Positions 1-9,964 of a stretch of DNA of 64,000 bases are shown piece by piece. The translations under genes were made by a program, and so were the position numbers. The stretch spans positions 434,001 through 498,000 of the forward strand of contig NZ_QRAI01000001.1 in assembly GCF_014336955.1 (NCBI RefSeq). The letters run 5' to 3'. Positions within the stretch are counted from its first letter, which is position 1. Every line of letters starts with the position of its first letter. The DNA comes from Saccharophagus sp. K07. GTDB lineage: Bacteria; Pseudomonadota; Gammaproteobacteria; Pseudomonadales; Cellvibrionaceae. Under the pieces are notes generated by a model, which had not been told where the DNA came from, made no database searches, and saw only the letters and a program-made list of their open reading frames with translations.

Positions 1-10
1 AAAAATAAAA

Positions 11-32
11 AAGCCTCCAATTAGAGGCTTTT
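11..32 (-). terminator. Intrinsic terminator, probably bidirectional
   Basis: A 7-bp stem (AAGCCTC at 11-17 with GAGGCTT at 24-30) and 6-nt loop is flanked by an A-rich run at 1-12 and T residues at 29-32. Read on the minus strand it ends in a strong U-tract, so it can end the transcript of the lipoprotein gene whose stop is at 147. On the plus strand it could serve a gene to the left of the window. Confidence 0.75.
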
Positions 33-146
33 AAAATTTCACTGGCACATCCTTATTTTTGTCTTAAATCGACGGCGCCTATATTGCCTTCACCTAAATA
101 CTCTCCGAGGATTTGAATCAAAGCCGGGAGAGGGGGGGGTTAGGGA

Positions 147-1670
147 TTACCTTCTCAGATCTTCAACAATCGCCTGAACAATCAAGCAGTGATTGATTAA
201 ATCCTGTTGTGTGCGACCTTCGCTAATGTAATTCAAACCGTAAGGCCAGAAATGCGTGCCGTCGGTTTTAATCACTTCATTTGGATTGCCGGATATTTCC
301 CGCGCTTTTGCAGTAGTAATTGGACCGGTAAATATGCCATCGCGAATCAATGCGCGGAATTCATTAAAGCCGACGCCGAAAACGTGGGCAATTTCGTGCA
401 TAGCGGTAACGTGGTGCATGGACGCGCGTGAGCCGAATCGGATAGAGCCATTGGTGCTGCCATCCGCGGTTGCCACACTCGGGTTGTAGCTGACATTGAT
501 ATGGCGGCTCAAATTGGTGTAGCAGTTGTAGTTTTTTACTGCTGTGTCCATAGCCGCTGTGATCAGGTTATAGGCCTCCAATTGATCCGCGGTGGGGTTG
601 GTGGCGCGCGCCAGGGTATAAGTCACATTGCCGCGTGCGATGCAGCCGTCTGTCGGTGGTGGAGGTGTATAGCTCTTGGTCAGGCGGATGTTGTCGATTT
701 GCACCGTGACATTCTGCTCCTGATTAAACCAATCCGGCTGAATCACAAACACGTGATTGACCTTATTGATGTTGAGACCGGACGAAACCAGTTCGCGAAC
801 CGGAAAGGTATGCGTCTGCCAATCGAATGATGTGTGGCCATTGCGAATCGGCATTTCAGCGCTGACGCATGGGTGAATACATTCCATTTTGAAAATAAAG
901 GGGGCGGCAGTGCTCGGCTGCTCGTGGTAAACCACACGCATATCAAAACTCAATGCGCCGTCGATATAAGCACTTAAATCCGCTCCCTCGGTACCTGCAG
1001 CGCCCGGCAATGCCATACCAAACCAACCGCGGGCGTTCTCCTGATGGTTGGGATCATTGGCGTTCCAGCGAATTTCCATCACTTTGCCGCGCTGTGAGTC
1101 ACCGCTGTCGACCAATTGCCACTGCACGTGGTAATCGCCCTGGCCTGCATACTGGAAAAATTGTCCGTTGCGGGGACTGGACTCGTAGGACAGCCAGGGC
1201 CCGAAGCCGGGCGCTATACAGTCATCAAAAATGCGGTCGTCGCGGGTAGAGCAGGGGGTGACGGTGATATTGACTGTATCCCGTTCAGCGCCGTTGGCAG
1301 ACAGTTCGAACTGCAGATGGGTGGGTTCACGCACGTCCGGAGTAACCAGCGCCGTATTCAACGGATTACCGGTATGTTGCAGGGATACCGTCGGCCCACT
1401 GAGTTGCCGCCATGTGGGAGATATGCCGTTGGCGGGACCGTTGATTGCGCCGTTTAAGTTCACCCAGGTGCTGTTGAAAACTGTTTGATCCGGCCCTGCA
1501 TCCAGACGGGTTTGCGCAACGCCGGAGGACGAGTTGGATGAGCTTGAGCTGGACGAAGAGGCGCTGGATGATGAACTCGATGATGAGGACCCGTTGCCTC
1601 CGCCGCACGCGGTCAACAGAACGAGGGCGCTGCACACCAATGCACGACGGACGATTGTCAGGCTTCGCAC
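147..1670 (-). CDS. Polyserine-linked lipoprotein with ExoP-type carbohydrate-binding-like domain and C-terminal HExxH (metallopeptidase-like) domain
   Basis: The N-terminus is a lipoprotein signal with lipobox LLTAC (Cys22), followed by a Ser-rich linker at about 28-49. An Ig/PKD-like domain spans about 52-138. A beta-sandwich at about 150-331 has the signature of C-terminal domains of ExoP-type GH3 enzymes: MECIHPC, then a W...FPV segment, then an IDNIRL ending. The last domain (about 343-507) carries HEIAHVFGVGF with H425, E426 and H429. HExxHxxG is the zinc-binding core of metzincin-like peptidases, but the usual third His is replaced by Phe. The predicted location is surface-exposed or periplasmic, on a lipid anchor. 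A substrate-tethered peptidase is inference; a non-catalytic relic is possible. It is divergent from the barrel gene at 1912. Confidence 0.75.
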   Translation of the reverse strand: MRSLTIVRRALVCSALVLLTACGGGNGSSSSSSSSSASSSSSSSSNSSSGVAQTRLDAGPDQTVFNSTWVNLNGAINGPANGISPTWRQLSGPTVSLQHTGNPLNTALVTPDVREPTHLQFELSANGAERDTVNITVTPCSTRDDRIFDDCIAPGFGPWLSYESSPRNGQFFQYAGQGDYHVQWQLVDSGDSQRGKVMEIRWNANDPNHQENARGWFGMALPGAAGTEGADLSAYIDGALSFDMRVVYHEQPSTAAPFIFKMECIHPCVSAEMPIRNGHTSFDWQTHTFPVRELVSSGLNINKVNHVFVIQPDWFNQEQNVTVQIDNIRLTKSYTPPPPTDGCIARGNVTYTLARATNPTADQLEAYNLITAAMDTAVKNYNCYTNLSRHINVSYNPSVATADGSTNGSIRFGSRASMHHVTAMHEIAHVFGVGFNEFRALIRDGIFTGPITTAKAREISGNPNEVIKTDGTHFWPYGLNYISEGRTQQDLINHCLIVQAIVEDLRR

Positions 1671-1911
1671 GCGAGACTCCTTATCGATTGTTATCAGAAT
1701 TATGTTGAATACCGGGGAATACAGCGGTTTTATCCTCGGCAGAATAACATCCCCCCGCGCGCGCTTCGGTGACTCGTTTCTGAATTTGGAGCGGAATTGC
1801 TCCCCTTATGTGACAGGCTCGTCAACCTTAAACCAAGTAGAGCATTATTCAGTTAGGGTTAATTTTGCGGCTCTTACATTGTCAGCACCGTTTCTGTGGC
1901 AGGACTGACTT

Positions 1912-2460
1912 ATGGCTTTAACTTGTTGGCAAAAAGTGCGCTGGTTGTTGGCTGCAATCTTGACCGTGGTTTCCAGCGCGTCATGGGCGCAGACCTATGT
2001 AGGAGCCAATTTAGGGGCCACTTTTTATAACGATGCGGAAAAATATTGGCTGGAAGATGAAAGCACTGCCTATGAGCTTAAAGGCGGTGTGCGCTTAATT
2101 GATGTTCTGGCGGTTGAAATGTCCTACCTGAACCTGGGCGAATTTCTCGATGAGTATGAAGATCGCGACATCAGTTACTCCGGGTCGACGATTTCTGCAA
2201 AAGCGATTTTGCCTCTCGGACCGGAAATGGACATATACGCAAAAATAGGCCTGTTCTTTTGGGAGCGAGATCGCCAGGGTTGGAGACGCTCCTATTTCGT
2301 TGATGAGGGTGAAAGCCTAGTGATAGGCGGTGGGGCATCCTTCAACGTCTCCGATGAAATCAGTGTGGATTTGGAATACAGACGCTTTGATCTCGATTTC
2401 GGCCGGGAAACCCTGGAAGTTGATTTATTTTCAGCTGGGATCAGCCTTTATTTCTGGTAA
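1912..2460 (+). CDS. Small outer-membrane beta-barrel protein
   Basis: The 182-residue product starts with a Sec signal peptide (hydrophobic core LLAAILTVVSS, cleavage after SASWA). The rest is alternating amphipathic strands (YVGANLGATFY, AYELKGGVRL, AVEMSYLNLG, STISAKAILPL, DIYAKIGLFFW, LVIGGGASF, VDLEYRRFDL, FSAGISLYFW) and ends in a Trp. That fits an 8-stranded OmpA/OmpX/Ail-type barrel recognised by the BAM complex through its terminal aromatic residue. No periplasmic domain is present. The role is unknown (stress-induced porin-like or adhesin-like are the usual options). It is monocistronic: a terminator follows at 2488-2521. Confidence 0.8.
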   Translation: MALTCWQKVRWLLAAILTVVSSASWAQTYVGANLGATFYNDAEKYWLEDESTAYELKGGVRLIDVLAVEMSYLNLGEFLDEYEDRDISYSGSTISAKAILPLGPEMDIYAKIGLFFWERDRQGWRRSYFVDEGESLVIGGGASFNVSDEISVDLEYRRFDLDFGRETLEVDLFSAGISLYFW

Positions 2461-2487
2461 TGGTCAAGTTCGGTAAGCCCAACATTA

Positions 2488-2521
2488 GGCAACCGGAGTG
2501 CAACTTCGGTTGTCATTTTTT
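2488..2521 (+). terminator. Intrinsic terminator after the barrel gene
   Basis: An 11-bp stem (2488-2498 with 2504-2514, including G-T pairs) and a 5-nt loop is followed by a T-run at 2516-2521. It lies 28 nt after the stop of the outer-membrane protein gene. Confidence 0.75.
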
Positions 2522-2529
2522 CATTTTGA

Positions 2530-2801
2530 ATTGCAGCTTTTCTTTTTCTTTTCGTTTTCTTCCAAATTTACGCCAATGGTTCGCTTGAATCTAAGGCGAA
2601 ATTTCTCTTATTTCCGCTTTTTATCTCCTGAAGCCATAAGTATTGCTCTAAATCGCATTTAATCTGCTTATTTTGTAATAAAAACGCTGCGAGCAAAGCG
2701 TGGGCAAAGCTTTTGCAAAAGGCTTTTAACATTGATTTTCGAAAATCGCTTCGGTTCGATAAGCGAGTCGTTAAAAAGCCCAGTGAAAGAGAGAATGGTT
2801 T
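2530..2801 (+). promoter_or_regulatory. Leader region of the glgE operon with a 14-bp palindrome
   Basis: This AT-rich, gene-free stretch must hold the promoter of the glgE-treS operon. It has a perfect palindrome GATTTTCGAAAATC at 2734-2747, about 55 nt upstream of the glgE start, and several imperfect GCAAA(A)GC repeats around 2693-2725. I cannot assign a promoter with confidence. The palindrome is a plausible operator but has no named regulator. Confidence 0.4.
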
Positions 2802-4952
2802 ATGCCCAACATTTATCAGGACATCCAATCTCTGAAAAGAAATATGGACCGCTTGCAAAAGCACCAGGAAAAAAATCAGGGACCTGCAAAAGAAAGTTAT
2901 TCAAGTAAAGCCAGTCAATTTTCGCCCCTCTCGGCTCAGGAGGCGGTACAAAAACCGCGGCTGGTCATCGATAAAGTATCGCCTTGTGTCGATGGCGGAA
3001 AATACCCAGCCAAAGGAACCATAGGGCAGGCAATACAAGTATTTGCCAATATTTTTACCGATGGTCACAACCATTTGGCGGCGCGCCTGTTATGGAAAGA
3101 TGAAGCGAGTTCCGAGTGGCAAAGCGAGCCAATGCATTCACTGGGCAACGATTTATGGAGCGCGTATTTTGTGCCGGTCAGTGCTTCCAAGCACCAATTT
3201 AGAATCGAAGCCTGGTTGGATCGCTGGCAAAATTTTCACTACGAATTGCAGCAAAAATTCTTCGCGGGCGTTCCGGTAAAGCTGGAAGCAGAGGAGGGGC
3301 GGATTTTGCTGCAGGATATTTCCGATTACGCCAAGGAATCGCGTCATAAAATCGATCGATCGGTTATTTCCCATCATGAGATCAATCGCTACGAAGCTAT
3401 AGCTTTGATTGAAGAAGCATTATCCGATATCGATAAAGCGCGCGGCATCGATGACATTGATGCGGAAGTGCATATTCTACTGCGTGAGGATTTGGCGCAA
3501 GCGGTGGAAGTGGTAGAGCCGCACGCTTTTCTGACACAGACAAAACAGATATTTGTCGTCGATGTAGAACGCACCGCAGCGGGTTACGCAAGTTGGTATG
3601 AATTATTTCCCAGGTCGATTACCAACAATCCCAAACGGCATGGAACCTTTGACGATGTGATTTCCCGTTTGCCTGCTATTCAAAGCATGGGCTTTGACGT
3701 GCTGTATTTTCCGCCGATTCATCCCATCGGCCGCAAATTCCGCAAGGGTCGCAATAATAATGTCAACGCCAAACCGGGTGAACCGGGAAGTCCTTATGCG
3801 ATTGGCAGTGATGAGGGCGGTCACGATGCGGTGCATCCGGAATTGGGCGGTATTGCCGCTTTCCGCCGTCTGCGCGACGCAGCGAAAAATTACGGTTTGG
3901 AAATTGCGCTGGATTTTGCCATTCAATGTTCTCCGGACCACCCCTGGTTAAAAGAACATCCGGATTGGTTTTCCTGGCGGCCGGACGGCAGTATTCGTTA
4001 TGCAGAAAATCCTCCGAAAAAATATCAGGACATAGTCAACGTCGATTTTTATTCCAAAGGCGCCATGCCGGTCATGTGGTTGGCGTGGCGGGATATAGTT
4101 CTTTATTGGATATCGGAAGGTGTCAATATTTTCCGCGTCGACAACCCGCACACCAAACCTCTACCATTCTGGGAGTGGTTGATCGCTGATATACGGGCAA
4201 CCTATCCGGAGGTGATTTTTCTCTCTGAAGCTTTTACGCGCCCGGCCATGATGTATCAATTGGCAAAAATAGGCTTCACTCAGAGTTACACCTATTTTAT
4301 TTGGCGCAACAATAAGCACGAATTGACCAGCTATTTAACTGAACTGTCGACGCCGCCCGTGCGCGACTTCTACCGGCCCAATTTTTTCGTCAACACACCG
4401 GATATCAATCCCTATTTCACCCAAACATCGGGGCGTCCCGGTTTTTTGATTCGCGCAGCACTCGCAGCAACCACCTCGGGGCTGTGGGGTGTTTACAGTG
4501 GGTTTGAATATTGTGAAGCAGCGGCATTGCCGGGCAAAGAAGAGTATCTGGACTCGGAGAAATACGAGATCAGACCGCGAAATTTTGCGGCATCAGGCAA
4601 TATCATTGCGGAAATCACCCGGTTGAATCATATCCGCAAAGAAAATCCTGCGCTGCAAACCCATCTGAATATCCGCTTTCACGAATCCAATAACGATCAG
4701 GTGATTTTTTACAGCAAGGTGGCTCACGACCTCAGCAATATAGTCCTGGTTGCGGTCAGTCTCGATCCGCACAACGGGCAGCATGCGATGTTGCAAATTT
4801 CACCTAATGAATGGGGATTTCATAGCGGATTTACCGCAACAGAATTGATGCGCGGTATTGAGGTGCCGTGGGAGGGCGGAAATCAGCACTGGTATTTTGA
4901 TCCACAGGAACTTCCGTTTGCAGTATGGCGCATACAACCGAAGAGGATATAA
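2802..4952 (+). CDS. glgE: Alpha-1,4-glucan:maltose-1-phosphate maltosyltransferase GlgE (GH13_3)
   Basis: GlgE extends alpha-1,4-glucans using maltose 1-phosphate and releases phosphate in the cytoplasm. The product has 716 residues, slightly longer than typical because of a charged, coiled-coil-like N-terminus (about 1-50). An N-terminal beta-sandwich domain follows, then a GH13 barrel with YFPPIHPIGR, the nucleophile Asp447 in FRVDNPH, the acid/base Glu476 in FLSEAF, and a C-terminal beta domain. The start is preceded by GAGAG. The next gene makes the substrate and starts 2 nt after this stop, so the two are one operon. The usual partner GlgB (branching enzyme) is not in the window. Confidence 0.95.
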   Translation: MPNIYQDIQSLKRNMDRLQKHQEKNQGPAKESYSSKASQFSPLSAQEAVQKPRLVIDKVSPCVDGGKYPAKGTIGQAIQVFANIFTDGHNHLAARLLWKDEASSEWQSEPMHSLGNDLWSAYFVPVSASKHQFRIEAWLDRWQNFHYELQQKFFAGVPVKLEAEEGRILLQDISDYAKESRHKIDRSVISHHEINRYEAIALIEEALSDIDKARGIDDIDAEVHILLREDLAQAVEVVEPHAFLTQTKQIFVVDVERTAAGYASWYELFPRSITNNPKRHGTFDDVISRLPAIQSMGFDVLYFPPIHPIGRKFRKGRNNNVNAKPGEPGSPYAIGSDEGGHDAVHPELGGIAAFRRLRDAAKNYGLEIALDFAIQCSPDHPWLKEHPDWFSWRPDGSIRYAENPPKKYQDIVNVDFYSKGAMPVMWLAWRDIVLYWISEGVNIFRVDNPHTKPLPFWEWLIADIRATYPEVIFLSEAFTRPAMMYQLAKIGFTQSYTYFIWRNNKHELTSYLTELSTPPVRDFYRPNFFVNTPDINPYFTQTSGRPGFLIRAALAATTSGLWGVYSGFEYCEAAALPGKEEYLDSEKYEIRPRNFAASGNIIAEITRLNHIRKENPALQTHLNIRFHESNNDQVIFYSKVAHDLSNIVLVAVSLDPHNGQHAMLQISPNEWGFHSGFTATELMRGIEVPWEGGNQHWYFDPQELPFAVWRIQPKRI

Positions 4953-4954
4953 CA

Positions 4955-7900
4955 ATGCTAAATGTCAAACGCTTGGCGGAAACCAATTCGGTTGTAGTCG
5001 CACCGTCGATTGCAGGCAGCGAACAAGCTCCCTGGTATAAACAGGCGATTATTTATCAATTGCACGTAAAATCTTTTTACGATTCCAATAATGATGGCAT
5101 CGGTGATTTTCCAGGCTTGATCGAAAAACTGGATTATGTTGCTGCCCTGGGAGTTACCGCGGTTTGGCTGCTGCCGTTTTATCCCAGCCCGCTGCGCGAC
5201 GACGGCTACGATATTGCCGATTATTACGGTGTACATCCGGATTACGGCACAATCGACGATGCCAAACGTTTTATCGACGAGGCGCACAAACGTGGATTAA
5301 AGGTGATTACCGAATTGGTCATCAACCACACGTCGGATCAACACCCATGGTTTCAACGCGCGCGCCGGGCACCGCCGGGATCGCCGGAACGGGATTTTTA
5401 TGTCTGGTCGGATGACGATAAAAAATACACCGGCACCCGCATTATTTTCCTCGATACGGAAAAATCCAATTGGTCGTGGGATCAGGAAGCCAACGCCTAT
5501 TTTTGGCACCGATTTTATTCCCACCAACCGGATTTGAATTTTGATAATCCAGCGGTGTTGGAAGCGGTTTTAAAAGTCATGAAATACTGGCTGGATATGG
5601 GGGTGGATGGCTTGCGCCTGGATGCTGTGCCTTATCTGGTGGAGCGGGAAGGCACCAACAATGAAAACCTGCCAGAAACCCATGCAATTCTCAAACGTAT
5701 ACGCGCCGAAGTGGATGAGCATTATTCAGACCGTCTGCTGCTCGCCGAGGCCAATCAATGGCCGGAGGACACCCAGGAATATTTCGGCCAGGGCGACGAA
5801 TGCCATATGGCATTTCATTTTCCCTTGATGCCGCGCATGTATATGGCGCTTGCACAGGAAGACCGTTTTCCCATTACTGATATTTTGCGCCAGACTCCCG
5901 CGATTCCCGATAGTTGCCAATGGGCCATTTTTTTGCGCAATCACGACGAACTCACTTTGGAAATGGTAACGGATAAAGAGCGGGATTATCTGTGGAATCA
6001 ATACGCCGCAGAAACGCGAGCTCGGTTGAATCTCGGTATCCGCCGACGTCTTGCACCTTTGATGCAGCGCGACCGCCGCCGCATTGAATTATTGAATTCA
6101 CTGCTGTTTTCCATGCCGGGCACACCGATTATTTATTACGGTGACGAAATTGCCATGGGCGACAATATTTATCTCGGTGATCGCGACGGTGTGCGCACGC
6201 CCATGCAGTGGACGCCGGACCGCAACGGCGGATTTTCCAAGGCGGATCCTTCACGGCTTATGTTGCCGCCGATTATGGATCCGTTGTACGGCTACAACGT
6301 AATTAATGTCGAAGCGCAGGCACGCGATCCCCATTCGGTTTTAAACTGGACGCGTCAATTATTGGAAGTGCGCAAGCGCTATAAAGCGTTTGGCAGCGGC
6401 ACTTTCAAAATGCTTTACCCCAATAATCGTCGCGTATTGGCTTATATGCGCGAATGTGAAGGCAAGTGTGCCGATCCCGGCAAACGCGAAACTATTTTGT
6501 GTCTGGCCAATATGTCGCGCACCGCGCAGGCGGTGGAATTGGATTTATCAGCATATGCAGGCTTGGTGCCTTTGGAAATGATTGGCGGCAGTGCATTTCC
6601 GCCGATTGGGGAATTAAGTTATTTATTAACTTTGCCGCCCTACGGTTTTTATTGGTTTTTATTGGCGGAAAAAACTCAACAGCCGGATTGGTATAGAGCG
6701 CCGCCCGAGCCTATGCCCGAGCATCTTACTTTTGTATTGCGCCATGGCTTGCGCGATATATTGGAGCCTGCCGCGCGCGCAACCTTGGAACGAGATGTAT
6801 TTCCCGCTTATCTCGCCAAACGCCGCTGGTTTGGTGGTAAAGGTGCGCGCGTATCTTCAGTACGCATAGTCGCACAAGCGGAACTGGCGCTGTCTGCCAG
6901 TAATCCAACTGCGGAATATGCGCATATCTTTTTTACCGAACTGGAAGTGGATGTCGGCGGTGAGCTGCAACATTATCAAGTACCTTTGACCATCTTTTTT
7001 GAAGATCACACAGTTCCGGCCGTTGCCCATCAATTGGCGCTGGCGCGGGTAAGACGCAAACAGCGCGTCGGTATACTGACTGATGGTATGGCTTCGGAAT
7101 TTTTTCCTCGTCTGGCCCTGGAGTTAATGCATTCTCATCACAAGGAAAATTTATTGGTTTTGGATCGCTCCGGCGCGGGCGCGGAATTGCCGAGCGGCAT
7201 GGTGTTTGAGGCAACGCCTGCATTTAATGCGGTGGAATGGAATTTCGAGGATTTGGATGTGCGCGCGCTGGCCGTCGAACAATCCAATAGTTCTGTGATT
7301 ATGGGCGAACGCGCAGTTTTGAAATTATTACGCCGCCTTTTCAGCGGTCGTCATCCTGAAGTGGAGATGAGCGGTGCACTGACGCAAGGCGGATTTACCA
7401 ATTCACCACCGCTGCTGGGTTACGTGTATCGCTTGGATGAACGCGGGGAGTCCACTGTGTTGGCATTATTGCAGGGATATATCCCCAACCAGGGCAACGG
7501 CTGGGAGTGGGTGCAGGAACATTTGGAACGCTACAGTCAGGAAATGGCCGCGCGCCAATCCCTCGAGCCGCAAACCGAGGAAGAAATTCTCGATCAAGAG
7601 CAGACATTGGAAGATCTCGGCCATTTTGCCCAGGTTATTGGTACACGCTTGGGCGAAATGCATCAGATTCTCGCCAATGTTACCAACGATCCGGAATTCG
7701 AACCCGTTATAGCATCGGAAGACGATTGCCAACACTGGGCGGAATCGGTCGTCAACGAAATTTACCGCGCGTTTGAATATCTGGAAGAATCGCTGGTCAC
7801 GCTTTCGGATTCGGATCGCTGGGATGCGGAAGCTTTGCTGCGCAGTCGAATTGAACTGGCCAATGTAGTGGTTTCATTGGCGGCAAAAGGCGTGGGATCA

Positions 7901-8392
7901 CTGATTTTCCGCATTCACGGTGATTTGCATCTCGGGCAAATTCTGGTATCGCAAAACGATGCCTATTTTGTCGATTTTGAAGGTGAGCCCATGCGCGATG
8001 TCGCTCAGCGACGCAATAAGGCAAGCCCTTACCGCGACGTCGCCGGTATTTTGCGCTCTTTCCACTACGTCACCGCTACAGCGGCGGAGCGCAATGCCTT
8101 ATTCGAAAGTGAAACCGTTCGTGCAATGCACTTGGAATTTCTCGAACGTTTCCACCAACGCGTATGCGATACCTTTTTATCGGCCTATAAAAATTCTGCG
8201 GCCAAAATTCCCCACCGCTGGCAGCATGCAGCAGGGCAGCAGGCTTTGATCAAATTATTTACCTTGGAAAAAGCCGCTTACGAAATTACCTATGAAGCCA
8301 ATAACCGCCCAGCGCTATTGCGCATTCCGTTGCAGGGCATGATGGATATAGTGCGCGATTTGGATGTTATTAATCGGCGCAATGTCCATTAA
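4955..8392 (+). CDS. treS: Trehalose synthase-maltokinase fusion (TreS-Mak)
   Basis: This bifunctional enzyme interconverts trehalose and maltose (TreS) and phosphorylates maltose to maltose 1-phosphate (Mak/Pep2), the donor used by the upstream GlgE. I chose the ATG at 4955 because AGAGG lies 7-10 nt upstream; an in-frame ATG at 4925 would overlap glgE. The TreS half (about 1-545) has the GH13 catalytic residues Asp223 (LRLDAVP), Glu265 (LLAEANQW) and Asp331 (RNHDELT). The second half (about 600-1145) is a kinase of the aminoglycoside-phosphotransferase fold with IHGDLHLGQ (Asp990) and VDFEGEP. The fusion is known in GlgE-pathway bacteria. A bidirectional terminator follows at once. Confidence 0.95.
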   Translation: MLNVKRLAETNSVVVAPSIAGSEQAPWYKQAIIYQLHVKSFYDSNNDGIGDFPGLIEKLDYVAALGVTAVWLLPFYPSPLRDDGYDIADYYGVHPDYGTIDDAKRFIDEAHKRGLKVITELVINHTSDQHPWFQRARRAPPGSPERDFYVWSDDDKKYTGTRIIFLDTEKSNWSWDQEANAYFWHRFYSHQPDLNFDNPAVLEAVLKVMKYWLDMGVDGLRLDAVPYLVEREGTNNENLPETHAILKRIRAEVDEHYSDRLLLAEANQWPEDTQEYFGQGDECHMAFHFPLMPRMYMALAQEDRFPITDILRQTPAIPDSCQWAIFLRNHDELTLEMVTDKERDYLWNQYAAETRARLNLGIRRRLAPLMQRDRRRIELLNSLLFSMPGTPIIYYGDEIAMGDNIYLGDRDGVRTPMQWTPDRNGGFSKADPSRLMLPPIMDPLYGYNVINVEAQARDPHSVLNWTRQLLEVRKRYKAFGSGTFKMLYPNNRRVLAYMRECEGKCADPGKRETILCLANMSRTAQAVELDLSAYAGLVPLEMIGGSAFPPIGELSYLLTLPPYGFYWFLLAEKTQQPDWYRAPPEPMPEHLTFVLRHGLRDILEPAARATLERDVFPAYLAKRRWFGGKGARVSSVRIVAQAELALSASNPTAEYAHIFFTELEVDVGGELQHYQVPLTIFFEDHTVPAVAHQLALARVRRKQRVGILTDGMASEFFPRLALELMHSHHKENLLVLDRSGAGAELPSGMVFEATPAFNAVEWNFEDLDVRALAVEQSNSSVIMGERAVLKLLRRLFSGRHPEVEMSGALTQGGFTNSPPLLGYVYRLDERGESTVLALLQGYIPNQGNGWEWVQEHLERYSQEMAARQSLEPQTEEEILDQEQTLEDLGHFAQVIGTRLGEMHQILANVTNDPEFEPVIASEDDCQHWAESVVNEIYRAFEYLEESLVTLSDSDRWDAEALLRSRIELANVVVSLAAKGVGSLIFRIHGDLHLGQILVSQNDAYFVDFEGEPMRDVAQRRNKASPYRDVAGILRSFHYVTATAAERNALFESETVRAMHLEFLERFHQRVCDTFLSAYKNSAAKIPHRWQHAAGQQALIKLFTLEKAAYEITYEANNRPALLRIPLQGMMDIVRDLDVINRRNVH

Positions 8393-8400
8393 TAAATAAA

Positions 8401-8424
8401 AAAGCCCCGTTTAACGGGGCTTTT
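8401..8424. terminator. Bidirectional intrinsic terminator between treS and dapB
   Basis: A 9-bp stem (AAAGCCCCG at 8401-8409 with CGGGGCTTT at 8415-8423) has a 5-nt loop. There is an A-run on the left and T residues on the right. It sits between two converging genes and can stop both transcripts. Confidence 0.9.
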
Positions 8425-8441
8425 AATTCCACAGTGGCGAT

Positions 8442-9254
<813 letters not shown>

Positions 9255-9279
9255 TTATCCGGTAATCGGGTTTGAAAAA

Positions 9280-9858
9280 TTATGTGTTCTGCGGTCGTCT
9301 GACGTTAGCGGTCAGTACTTGTTGCATGGCTTTTTGTACGGGGATATCGAGAAATTCGCAGCGCGATTTCGGCAGGTAAACCATATAGCCGCCGACTTGA
9401 TAACTCATAGGGAAATACACGGTCATCAAATCATCGTCGCCGTTGAGACTGACTTCGTCGCAAGTGACAAAACCAATCAGGCGAATGCCATTGTCAAACG
9501 ACACACTGACGACGCGGCTCATTTGATTCTGCTGTCCGCCAGCAAAAAAATACATCAAGTCCTTGGCGCTGCTGTACAGGGTTTTGACCAGGGGAATGCG
9601 CTCGACGATTTTTTCCAACCAGGTGAACAGGTGGCGAATCAAAAAGGCTTCCACCAATAAGCCGACGCAAAAAATCAAAACAGTGGCGGATACCACGCCC
9701 ATGCCTGTGACGTACCAGCCTTCCGGCAGCAGCAGTTGCAGGGGGATTTTCAGCAGACTTTCCGCGGTGGCAAACAGCCAGTAGATCAGACCAAAGGTGA
9801 TCACAAGCGGCAGAGTGAAAAGCAGTCCTTTGATGAAAATATTGGCGATGGTTTTCAT
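9280..9858 (-). CDS. DUF502 family integral membrane protein
   Basis: This 192-residue protein has two N-terminal transmembrane segments (about 7-32 and 50-73). They are followed by the DUF502 hallmarks RIPLVKTLYSSAKDLMYF and a soluble C-terminal half with FPMSYQVGGYMVYLPKS. The family is widespread in proteobacteria and has no settled biochemical role. It lies between dnaJ and dapB on the same strand. The start is the ATG closest to the first hydrophobic segment. Confidence 0.85.
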   Translation of the reverse strand: MKTIANIFIKGLLFTLPLVITFGLIYWLFATAESLLKIPLQLLLPEGWYVTGMGVVSATVLIFCVGLLVEAFLIRHLFTWLEKIVERIPLVKTLYSSAKDLMYFFAGGQQNQMSRVVSVSFDNGIRLIGFVTCDEVSLNGDDDLMTVYFPMSYQVGGYMVYLPKSRCEFLDIPVQKAMQQVLTANVRRPQNT

Positions 9859-9964
9859 GAGCTTACCTGGCGGGCAAAACGCTGTTCAGCATAGCGTAAT
9901 GCAAACCGGCAGTCAGGTGACTGCCGGCAGAAGCGTGAGTAGAGTTACGAATTCGACGAAGCGT

